14,059 nt of DNA from an uncultured Planctomycetaceae bacterium (lineage in GTDB: Bacteria > Planctomycetota > Planctomycetia > Pirellulales > Pirellulaceae): the NCBI GenBank assembly GCA_903927685.1, contig CAIYOB010000373.1, positions 1 through 14,059 on the forward strand. Direction: 5' to 3'. Made by a program: the position numbers and the translations under genes. Shown here in pieces: positions 1 through 6,260 of this stretch (positions are counted from its first letter, which is position 1; the number at the start of each line of letters is the position of its first letter). Below the pieces are notes generated by a model, which saw only the letters and a list, made by a program, of their open reading frames with translations, made no database searches and was not told the origin of the DNA.

Positions 1-140
1 CGGCCCGGCCGTTTGTGCGTTACCGCAAATGACCGGGCCGTTGGCCCTCACGGTTTCGATTGCTCGGTGACCCAGCCCGTTGGGCTGGGCTAGGCAAACC
101 GCTGGGCCTTCGGCCCGGAAACGGTTGCGTGGTTCCTCGG
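1..140. repeat. Cluster of GC-rich hairpins in the left intergenic edge
   Basis: Three inverted repeats stand side by side. Bases 1-8 (CGGCCCGG) pair perfectly with 33-40, and TGCG 16-19 pairs with CGCA 24-27 inside that loop. Bases 71-78 (CCCAGCCC) pair perfectly with 82-89 around a 3-base loop. AACCG 97-101 pairs with CGGTT 122-126 and encloses GGGCC 104-108 / GGCCC 112-116. No credible gene lies here. The end of the ccm operon at 208 reads toward these hairpins, so they could end its transcript, but no T-run follows them. The density of palindromes looks more like a dispersed repeat family; no second copy is visible in this window. The first repeat touches the window edge and may extend further. 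Confidence 0.6.
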
Positions 141-207
141 CCCGGGCAGCGTTACGGCTGGGCTGAGATTCAGAGCCGTCCCGCCGCAAGACCAGGAAGA
201 TGGAAGG

Positions 208-1182
208 TCATGTCGCGCCGTCCTGCAGTCGGGCCGGACGCCGCCACAGCGTAACCCCGGTGCCGAGGATCAGGCTGGCGAGCACAACCACGGCCGCCCA
301 GCGGGCGTAGGTCGTCCAGGGCCAGGGCACGCGGCCCAGTTCGACGCGGATCACGTGGCCCGCCGACAGGCCGCCGGGGACGGACTGGAAGACCTTTTCG
401 TGGGGCGAGGCACCGGCTGCCGGCGGCAAATTGCAGGCGACCGCCTCCACGGCGGCGGCCTGGACGCGAACGCGAATCGCGTCGCACGGCGCATCCAGTC
501 GCCGCTGCCAGACGCCGCCCAAGGCCGCCGCCGGCACACTGTAGGTGAATCGCAGCCACTGCGCTCCGGGTGTCCAGGGAAGGCCCGTCACAAGCTGGCC
601 GTCGACCGTTTGAAAGCGGCTGCCAAACATCTCTTTCTCGAACGTGACCCGCTCAAACTCGGCCGGAATGCCCAACCGCAAGGTCACGGGCGGCACGCCC
701 TCGGACTGGCTCCGGCCCACGTAGGTCGCCTGCGTCGGGTTGTCCACCAGCAGGGCCTCGGTCACGTGTACCGCCCCGGGCTCCGTCGCGATCGCGACCT
801 CGTGCTGCCGAATCACCAGGGGACTGGGGGCCGTGATCGCGTCCCGGACTTCGATCGTGACAAAGGCGGCTGGTTGCCCGCGCGTCAAACCGATCCGCCG
901 GCCGGGATAGTGGATTTCCTGGCGGTTGGCCCCGGGCAGATACAAGTACTCCGGTCCGACCGGCAAGCCTTCGAAGCGGTACGTTCCCGCGGCGTCCGTC
1001 TCGGTCTCCGCGACGGCGGCGAACTCGCCGTCGATCCGGGCGCGCAGGATCACCTCCGCACCGGCGCAGGGCGCTTCGGCGCGGGACATGTTGACGACCC
1101 GCCCCCGGATCACGCCCGGCTCCTCGGCCGCGGGGGACTGAGCGACCAGACCGCACACCAGAGCAAGTTCGAACAGCAGCAC
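208..1182 (-). CDS. Membrane-anchored periplasmic protein with carboxypeptidase-regulatory-like domain, ccm-linked
   Basis: A 324-residue protein that I cannot assign to a named family. The GTG start at 1182 is chosen because GGAGAGGAAGG lies directly upstream and the product then begins with a signal peptide (about 1-19, cleavage near SPAA/EEP). An in-frame TTG at 1206 overlapping the ccmD stop is the alternative. Residues about 24-95 (VIRGRVVN, then TDAAGTYRFEGLP) look like a carboxypeptidase regulatory-like beta-sandwich. The middle (about 100-285) looks like a second beta-rich region. A single membrane helix at about 294-313 is followed by a basic tail (WRRP), so the bulk should face the periplasm. 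Predicted mature cysteines are C39, C233 and C250; there is no CxxC and no heme motif. It lies 20 bases after ccmD as the last operon gene, so a role in cytochrome c maturation is inferred from position only. Confidence 0.75.
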   Translation of the reverse strand: MLLFELALVCGLVAQSPAAEEPGVIRGRVVNMSRAEAPCAGAEVILRARIDGEFAAVAETETDAAGTYRFEGLPVGPEYLYLPGANRQEIHYPGRRIGLTRGQPAAFVTIEVRDAITAPSPLVIRQHEVAIATEPGAVHVTEALLVDNPTQATYVGRSQSEGVPPVTLRLGIPAEFERVTFEKEMFGSRFQTVDGQLVTGLPWTPGAQWLRFTYSVPAAALGGVWQRRLDAPCDAIRVRVQAAAVEAVACNLPPAAGASPHEKVFQSVPGGLSAGHVIRVELGRVPWPWTTYARWAAVVVLASLILGTGVTLWRRPARLQDGAT

Positions 1183-1202
1183 GAGCCTTCCTCTCCGGCG
1201 GT

Positions 1203-1373
1203 TCAAGCCGCCTGCCGTCCCAGCTCGCGCTCGTCTTCGTCGTCCGCTCGGCGGCTGGCGGCCCGCAACTCCGCGAACTCGGCCAGCAATCGCTGCTGGC
1301 CGCGGCCCAGCCGCCCGACGTACCAGACCACGGCGAACCAGACGACCACGGATCCGGCCACAAACGTGCCCAT
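1203..1373 (-). CDS. ccmD: CcmD-like heme exporter subunit
   Basis: A 56-residue protein with one N-terminal hydrophobic helix (about 4-20, GSVVVWFAVVWYVG) followed by a charged, probably helical tail rich in Arg, Glu and Asp. CcmD is a very small single-helix protein that binds the CcmABC complex and is needed to release heme-loaded CcmE from it. Identity rests on size, topology and position directly after ccmC; sequence conservation in this family is low. The ATG at 1373 is supported by a strong Shine-Dalgarno (GAGGAGGA) that shares bases with the ccmC stop codon, so translation is probably coupled to ccmC. The acidic stretch ADDEDERE near the end is unremarkable. Confidence 0.78.
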   Translation of the reverse strand: MGTFVAGSVVVWFAVVWYVGRLGRGQQRLLAEFAELRAASRRADDEDERELGRQAA

Positions 1374-1385
1374 CGGGAATCCTCC

Positions 1386-2027
1386 TCATTCGCGTCGCAA
1401 GTCTGCGGCCAGACTCGCCAACTCCAATTGCACGCGGCGCCGGTTGGCCAGCCACGCGAAGAACACGGTAAAGGCGACGACGTTGAGCAGCAGCGTCAAC
1501 CGCATCCAGGGCGCCATCTCCGGAGCCACCGGATGCAGGCCGCGGAACCAACGCGTGGCCATCACGACCAGCGGAACATCCGCTGCGCCCAGGATCGCCA
1601 GGACCGCTCCCACGCGAGCCCGCCGATGCGGATCGTCAATTCCGGCTCGCACCAGGAGCACCCCCGAGTAAATCGTCCACAGGATGAACGCGGTCGTAAG
1701 CCGCGGATCCCATTCCCACCAGGTGCCCCACGCCTCGTGGGCCCACAACGAGCCCGTGACCAGCGTCAAGCCGCCACACAACCAGCCCAGTTCGCCCGCC
1801 GCCTGAAACCAATGGTCCCAGCCCAGATTCCGCCGCGACAGGTACGCCAGCCCGCTGCCGGCCATCGCCAGGAAGGCGACCAGTCCCAGCCAGGCCACCG
1901 GGACGTGGATGTAGAGGATCCGCTGGGCATGGCCCATCGTCGACTCGGTGGGCGCCAGCCAGCCAGCGGCCAGGACGGCGCTCGCCAGCAGGCTCGCGAT
2001 GCAGGACTCGGTGGAAATTCTGTTCAT
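1386..2027 (-). CDS. ccmC: Cytochrome c maturation protein CcmC (heme handling)
   Basis: A 213-residue multi-helix membrane protein that with CcmA, CcmB and CcmD loads heme onto CcmE on the periplasmic side. The tryptophan-rich heme-handling motif is clear: WGTWWEWDPRLTT, with WWEWD at 103-107. The two histidines expected to be axial heme ligands are present: H41 in YIHVPVAW and H165 in FRGLHPV. Hydrophobic stretches fit the usual six helices, and the length is slightly shorter than the roughly 240 residues of proteobacterial CcmC. The ATG at 2027 begins a protein that aligns from the first helix; no strong ribosome site precedes it, and longer upstream reading would run through the end of ccmB. 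It follows ccmB by 35 bases. Confidence 0.95.
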   Translation of the reverse strand: MNRISTESCIASLLASAVLAAGWLAPTESTMGHAQRILYIHVPVAWLGLVAFLAMAGSGLAYLSRRNLGWDHWFQAAGELGWLCGGLTLVTGSLWAHEAWGTWWEWDPRLTTAFILWTIYSGVLLVRAGIDDPHRRARVGAVLAILGAADVPLVVMATRWFRGLHPVAPEMAPWMRLTLLLNVVAFTVFFAWLANRRRVQLELASLAADLRRE

Positions 2028-2062
2028 GGGAAGACTTGGGGTTCGTCGGCCGGAGGGGCCGC

Positions 2063-2731
2063 TCAGTCCTCGATGGCGTACTCGAATAACAACGCGCCGG
2101 CGGTCACGAACACGACGGAGAAAGCGCCCTGCAGTTGCAGCCAGCGCCACCACGCCTCGTCGATCCGGTTCTCGACCGCCAGGCGAGTGCACTCGGCCGC
2201 CGCGAGCAGGACGGGAATGGCCAGCGGCAACACGACCAGGACCAGCAGATGGCCGCCGCGGCCGCCGCCCGTTGCCAGTCCGCTGACCAGTGTTCCGACG
2301 GCGGCCAAGCCGGGACTGGCGAACACCGCAATCAACGCCAGGGGCCAGGCCCGGGAGGCCAAGGGCAAATCGGACAACAAAAAGAACAGGGGAATCAGCA
2401 GGCCCTCCAAGGCTGCCAGGGCCAGTATGTTGACCGTCAGCTTGGCCAGGAACACCGTGCCGGACGAAACCGGCAGCAGCCGCATCCCGTCCCAGCAGCC
2501 CTCGTCGCGCTCGGCCGCAAACGAGCGGTCAAAGACCAGCGCTCCGGCAAAGAACACCGCCAGCCACAACAGCCCGCCGACGAGCTGCTGTTTGTGCTCC
2601 GGCAGCAATTCGACCTGCAGGCTGAAGACCAGGGCTACGACCATGCCCAGCAACAGCATCGCCGGCCAGACGCGCCGCGCGCGGAATTCGCTGACCAGGT
2701 CTTTATGAACGATCCACCAGAAAGTTGTCAT
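2063..2731 (-). CDS. ccmB: Heme exporter protein CcmB (ABC transporter permease)
   Basis: A 222-residue membrane protein, the usual CcmB size (E. coli about 220). CcmB is the permease partner of the CcmA ATPase; ATP use by CcmAB is needed to release holo-CcmE from CcmC and CcmD. The N-terminus has the family pattern of a short cytoplasmic start (HKDLVSEFRARR) before the first helix. The conserved loop FDRSFAAERDEGCWDGMRLLPVSS at about 68-91 corresponds to the E-rich cytoplasmic coupling segment of CcmB. Six hydrophobic helices can be read. It starts 30 bases after the ccmA stop and is followed by ccmC, the standard A-B-C order. Confidence 0.95.
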   Translation of the reverse strand: MTTFWWIVHKDLVSEFRARRVWPAMLLLGMVVALVFSLQVELLPEHKQQLVGGLLWLAVFFAGALVFDRSFAAERDEGCWDGMRLLPVSSGTVFLAKLTVNILALAALEGLLIPLFFLLSDLPLASRAWPLALIAVFASPGLAAVGTLVSGLATGGGRGGHLLVLVVLPLAIPVLLAAAECTRLAVENRIDEAWWRWLQLQGAFSVVFVTAGALLFEYAIED

Positions 2732-2761
2732 GGCGCGGGTCGTGACCTCGTCCTTGTTCGC

Positions 2762-3466
2762 TCACGCGGCGTGAGCCAGTGCTCGGCGCTGCGGCCGGCA
2801 CGCCGGGAGGGCGGTGGCCAGATCGTACAGCCGTCCGCAGCGCAGTTCCCAGGTCCGGTCCGCCAACTGGTCCGCGCGGGCCTCGTCGTGCGTGGCAAAG
2901 CAGATCGCACAGCCGGCTTCGCGCATCGTCACCAGCGTGTGGGTCAGCCAAGCCTGGCCTTCCGCATCCAACCCCGCGAACGGCTCATCCAACAGCAGGA
3001 TTGGCGGCTCGTGGACCAGGGCCCGGGCCACGGCCACCCGCTGGCCCATGCCCCGCGAGACTTGCATCGGCAGCCGCTGGGCATGCTCGGCCAGTCCCAC
3101 GTCGGCCAGCAGCTGGTCGGCCCGTTTGGCAGGGTGCTCGATGCCGTACATGCGGCCGGCGAACAGCAGGTTCTCGCGGAGCGTCAAGTGCGGATACAGG
3201 CGGCTCTCGTGCGCGACCATGCCCACGTGGCGGCGCAAGGCCGGATCGCCATACGCCGGCTGGCCGAACCAACAGACTTGACCCCGGGTGGGATGCGTGA
3301 TCGCCGCCAGGCAGCGGAGCAGGGTCGTCTTGCCGGCCCCGTTACCGCCCCGCAGGGCCACCGCTTCGCCCGCCGCGATTTCCAGGTCGATTCGCCGAAG
3401 AATCGTCCGCGAACCGTAGTGCTTCGTCAACTCGTGTGCCCGCACCGGTGGTGAGGTTTGTGTCAT
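2762..3466 (-). CDS. ccmA: Heme exporter ATP-binding protein CcmA
   Basis: A 234-residue ABC ATPase that powers the CcmABCD complex from the cytoplasm. Walker A is GGNGAGKTT at 40-48. The signature region is SRGMGQR at 137-143, a form found in CcmA instead of LSGGQ. Walker B is ILLLDEP at 156-162 with D160 and E161, and the switch histidine is H193. The ATG at 3466 gives the expected ABC start (RAHELTKHYGSR) and has AGGTGA a few bases upstream. The first 125 bases of this gene are also read in another frame by the long ccmF reading frame, which ends just after the Walker A codons. The C-terminal tail (about 215-234) is Arg/Ala-rich and not conserved. Confidence 0.95.
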   Translation of the reverse strand: MTQTSPPVRAHELTKHYGSRTILRRIDLEIAAGEAVALRGGNGAGKTTLLRCLAAITHPTRGQVCWFGQPAYGDPALRRHVGMVAHESRLYPHLTLRENLLFAGRMYGIEHPAKRADQLLADVGLAEHAQRLPMQVSRGMGQRVAVARALVHEPPILLLDEPFAGLDAEGQAWLTHTLVTMREAGCAICFATHDEARADQLADRTWELRCGRLYDLATALPACRPQRRALAHAA

Positions 3467-5597
3467 GGTTCACCTGAGCGGCCCGCGGCCGCAAGGAAAA
3501 GGGTTTCGGGGCAGAATCTGTACCGCGGTTCAAGAGGCGCGCACGGCGCGCGTGTCGTCCAAGCGGATTTGTGCCAGTTACGTCACCATCCTGGGTCTGG
3601 GTGAGGCCCTCGGCCGGTGCGGCGCCGGCGGGTCGCCCCACGGCTAGTCCGCCGGGCCACAACCGCAGGCCGGTCCCCAGAACCATGATCGCTCCGCCCA
3701 GCCACAAGCAGCGCATCAGCGGATTCTCGACAAACGTCAAGGACAACTCGCCCTCGGGCGTGCCGCTGTGCAGGATCGTATAGAAGTCCCCGCTCCAGCC
3801 CGCATGGATGGCGACCTCGGTGGTCCATTCCTGCTGACGCTGGTGATAGTGCTGGGCCGGGACCAGCGTCGCTTGAAGCTGGCCGCCGCGCGAGATTTCG
3901 AGGACGGCTTCCGCAACCAGTCGGTCGGGCAGTTCGCGTTGCGTCACGCGGACCAGCCGGATACTGCGGTCCGCCCACTGGACCGTCTGGCCCGCGGTCA
4001 TCCGAAAGCCCTGTTCGCGTTTGCCCAACGAGGATCCGGCCACGCCCAAGGCCAGGCACATCAAGCCCATGTGGATCACGAACCCGGCATACTGTCGGCG
4101 GCCCTGGCGCAGGACTGTCAGCAGCCCCCGCACCGGCTGGCGGCGCGTCCCGTCCAACACCACCGCCCCCGCAAAGGCCACCAGGGCCACGGCCGCCAGA
4201 CCGGCGACGGCCAAGCCGACGGGCTGCCGAACACCCAGCCCAACCGCTCCCGCGACCGCCACGCCACCGGCGCAGCTCGCCGCAACCAGCCAGTGCTTCT
4301 GGGCCCGATTGGGGCCAAGTCCCCACCGCAACAGCGGCGCCAGCGCCGTGGTCGACAGCAGCGTCAGGCCGACCGGAATCAGCACCGAGTTGTAGAACGC
4401 CGGTCCGACCATGACGGCTCGGCCGGACAGCAACGCCGACAACGCCGTGCTGACCGTCCCGGCGAAGACCGTCGCCGCCAGAAGCAACAGGGCCAGCGTG
4501 GCCAGCAGCACCATGGCTTCGCGACTGAGCGCCGAGCGCATCGGCCGTCCGGGCGCCAGCATGCCGCGCCGGCGAAACACCCCGACGACGCCCAAGATCG
4601 CCAGGCCGATCATCAGGACCAGGAACAGCCAACCGATCGGCGACTGGCTGAATGCATGCAGACTGCTGAACACGCCGCTCCGCGTCAGAAACGAGGCGAA
4701 GTTGCACAGGGCAAACGTCGCGATCGCCAAGCCGATCGTCGTCTTCTTCAACGCTTGCCCGTGCTGCCAGGCCAGCAGGCCGTGAATCAGGGCCGTTCCC
4801 GTGAGCCAGGGTAACAGCGAACCGTTCTCGACCGGATCCCAGCCCCAGTAGCCGCCCCAGCCCAATTCTTCATAGGCCCAGTCGGCGCCCAGCAGAATCC
4901 CTACGCCCAGCACGGTCCAGGCCGACAGGGCCCAGGGCCGAGCCTGCCGAACCCAATCGCCGTCCAGTCGCCCGCTGAGCAAGGCGACCACGGCCAAGGC
5001 AAACGGCACCGTCCACAACGCGTAGCCGAGAAACACGACGGGCGGATGGATCAGCATCGCCGGGTGCTGCAACAGGGGACTGAGCCCGCTCCCGTCGCGG
5101 ACCGCGGACAAGCTGGCCGCCAGCGGATCCGCGGCAAAGACCATCACGGCGGTCAGAAAGCACACGTAGGCCATCAGCACGCCCAAGGCGGCATGCGTCG
5201 CCGCGTCTTTCCCGGACGCGGAATCCGGTCTCGGAGAGACCGGGCTACGTGGACTCCGCGATCGCCAGTGGAACAGCAGGGCCAACAGGCCCATGAGCCA
5301 GGCCCATAGCAACAGCGAGCCGGCTTGACCGACCCACAGCGCGGACAGCGAGTAGTGCCACGGCAGGGCCGTATTGGAATACTGGGCGACGTACGCGAAC
5401 GAGAAGTCCTTGTGGTACAGCGCCCAAGCCAGGACGGCGGCGGCCAGCGTCAAGGCCAGCACGCTGATGCGGGCCGCCCACGTGCCGGCCCACCGCACCC
5501 GCCGCTCGGGCCGAGCAGCGCCGGCCAGGCAGGCGAAAGCGGCAAACCCGGAGCTGACGAACGCCGTCAGCAGGCAGGCTTCTCCCAGCGTCCTCAT
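3342..5597 (-). CDS. ccmF: Heme lyase CcmF, with loop insertion and C-terminal extension
   Basis: A 751-residue multi-helix protein of the heme-handling family, which attaches heme from CcmE to apocytochrome c. The WWD motif is GWGGYWGWDPVENGS (246-260). Four histidines match the CcmF heme ligands: H184 (LIHPPVVFLGY), H272 (TALIHG), H314 (SSLHAFSQSP) and H509 (FVIHMG). After a large periplasmic domain (about 525-625), the last helix ends near LRLWP at 648, where the family normally stops. The frame then continues about 100 Arg/Gly-rich residues and overlaps ccmA by 125 bases; this tail may be an artefact. A polar insert at about 111-133 (RSRSPRSPVSPRPDSASGKD) is encoded by a palindromic repeat. 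The ATG at 5597 overlaps the ccmE stop (ATGA), which suggests coupled translation. Confidence 0.92.
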   Translation of the reverse strand: MRTLGEACLLTAFVSSGFAAFACLAGAARPERRVRWAGTWAARISVLALTLAAAVLAWALYHKDFSFAYVAQYSNTALPWHYSLSALWVGQAGSLLLWAWLMGLLALLFHWRSRSPRSPVSPRPDSASGKDAATHAALGVLMAYVCFLTAVMVFAADPLAASLSAVRDGSGLSPLLQHPAMLIHPPVVFLGYALWTVPFALAVVALLSGRLDGDWVRQARPWALSAWTVLGVGILLGADWAYEELGWGGYWGWDPVENGSLLPWLTGTALIHGLLAWQHGQALKKTTIGLAIATFALCNFASFLTRSGVFSSLHAFSQSPIGWLFLVLMIGLAILGVVGVFRRRGMLAPGRPMRSALSREAMVLLATLALLLLAATVFAGTVSTALSALLSGRAVMVGPAFYNSVLIPVGLTLLSTTALAPLLRWGLGPNRAQKHWLVAASCAGGVAVAGAVGLGVRQPVGLAVAGLAAVALVAFAGAVVLDGTRRQPVRGLLTVLRQGRRQYAGFVIHMGLMCLALGVAGSSLGKREQGFRMTAGQTVQWADRSIRLVRVTQRELPDRLVAEAVLEISRGGQLQATLVPAQHYHQRQQEWTTEVAIHAGWSGDFYTILHSGTPEGELSLTFVENPLMRCLWLGGAIMVLGTGLRLWPGGLAVGRPAGAAPAEGLTQTQDGDVTGTNPLGRHARRARLLNRGTDSAPKPFSLRPRAAQVNHDTNLTTGAGTRVDEALRFADDSSANRPGNRGGRSGGPAGR
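5217..5260. repeat. Palindromic element inside ccmF
   Basis: A nested palindrome within coding sequence. Inner arms CCGGTCTC (5225-5232) and GAGACCGG (5236-5243) pair perfectly around a 3-base loop. Outer arms CGCGGAATCC (5217-5226) and GGACTCCGCG (5251-5260) match at 9 of 10 positions, overlapping the inner arm by two bases and leaving a 7-base bulge at 5244-5250. It encodes part of a polar Arg/Ser/Pro loop between two CcmF membrane helices that is not part of the conserved CcmF core. The shape resembles a REP-like mobile palindrome tolerated in frame. Only one copy is present in this window, so mobility is an inference. Confidence 0.6.
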
Positions 5598-6004
5598 GAG
5601 CTTCCCCTTGCGTCCGGCTGGCGCGCTTCATACTTGCCAGCACACCGCGTCAGCAGCTTGTCGCCACGCAACACGCCGTCGGCCTCCAGGCGTCCCTCCA
5701 CCACCACCTCGATCTGTTCGGCCAGGTTGTCCGGCAGCGGGCCGGCGCACACGACGCGCAGGCGGTCCGTCGCGCCCTGTAAGTCAAAACTCGCCCGGGT
5801 CCGATCTGCTGCCACGTGCAACGAGCCCGCGGCGACACCGCCACTGACGCGCACGCGGCGGTCGACTAGTTGTGCGGCCCGCGCGACGCACTCGTCGGCC
5901 GTCAGGTAGTATTGCCAGCTCGCGGACGCGCCGACGTACGCCATGTACGACGTCACTCCGAATACGACGCCGGCTCCTACCGCCAGCTTGACGCCTGGAG
6001 TCAT
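5594..6004 (-). CDS. ccmE: Heme chaperone CcmE, Cys-type (CxxxY)
   Basis: A 136-residue periplasmic heme chaperone that takes heme from CcmC and hands it to CcmF. An N-terminal anchor helix lies at about 6-24. YYLTADECVAR (32-42) matches the FYTPGE region of the family, and a small beta-barrel (OB-fold) follows to about 115. The heme-binding site reads LLTRCAGKYEA: C121 and Y125 form C-x3-Y where E. coli CcmE has H-x3-Y. The cysteine form is known from Desulfovibrio and archaea. The ATG at 6004 is preferred because AGGAG stands 8 bases upstream. An in-frame ATG at 6031 (145 residues) lacks a clear ribosome site, and in-frame codons further upstream would start before the predicted promoter. 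The stop overlaps the ccmF start. Confidence 0.93.
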   Translation of the reverse strand: MTPGVKLAVGAGVVFGVTSYMAYVGASASWQYYLTADECVARAAQLVDRRVRVSGGVAAGSLHVAADRTRASFDLQGATDRLRVVCAGPLPDNLAEQIEVVVEGRLEADGVLRGDKLLTRCAGKYEARQPDARGSS

Positions 6005-6056
6005 CCGCTGCGCTCCTGACTGACGAGTCATCTGTGAAGGAAATGAGGGGCGGCGG

Positions 6057-6085
6057 ACAGTACCAAAATCCAGCGGCGATGTCAA
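6057..6085 (-). promoter_or_regulatory. Sigma70-like promoter of the ccm operon
   Basis: Read on the minus strand: TTGACA (6085-6080), a 17-base spacer, then TACTGT (6062-6057). The -35 is a perfect consensus and the spacing is ideal; the -10 keeps the first T, the A and the last T. Transcription should start near 6050, about 45 bases before the ccmE ATG at 6004. This rules out the in-frame ATG far upstream at 6130 and fits the whole minus-strand run down to 208 being one transcript. Confidence 0.65.
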
Positions 6086-6154
6086 AGCGGATTGCGGCGG
6101 TATGCCACGGACAACGGGGGAAAGTGCCAATCCCCGCGCTCTGTCGAATCGGCG

Positions 6155-6184
6155 TTGACCTCAGCTCGGCGCTTGCGGTATCGT
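6155..6184 (+). promoter_or_regulatory. Possible promoter of the lipase-SDR operon
   Basis: TTGACC (6155-6160), an 18-base spacer and TATCGT (6179-6184) lie upstream of the lipoprotein gene on the plus strand. The -35 is a 5 of 6 match and the -10 is moderate. Transcription would start near 6191, about 70 bases before the ATG at 6261. It is divergent from the ccm promoter about 70 bases away. The call is weak in such GC-rich DNA. Confidence 0.35.
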
Positions 6185-6260
6185 TCCCTCCCCTGCGGCC
6201 CTGCCGCGCGCCCTGTGGATTCCGTGGCGCGGCGTGCTAGCGGGAGCGTAACGGCAAGCG

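Noticed and set aside
60..254. 64-codon plus-strand reading frame at the left edge
   Set aside because: It lies over the hairpin cluster, and its amino-acid pattern follows the palindromes. It has no ribosome site.
355..1671. Long plus-strand reading frame opposite the ccmD/ccmC end of the operon
   Set aside because: It is antisense to three genes with clear motifs and signals, and its translation is Arg/Gln/His-rich with no domain. This is the usual shadow in GC-rich DNA.
2135..3454. 439-codon plus-strand reading frame opposite ccmA and ccmB
   Set aside because: The opposite strand encodes intact ABC ATPase and permease motifs. The plus-strand product is Gln/Arg-rich with no recognisable domain.
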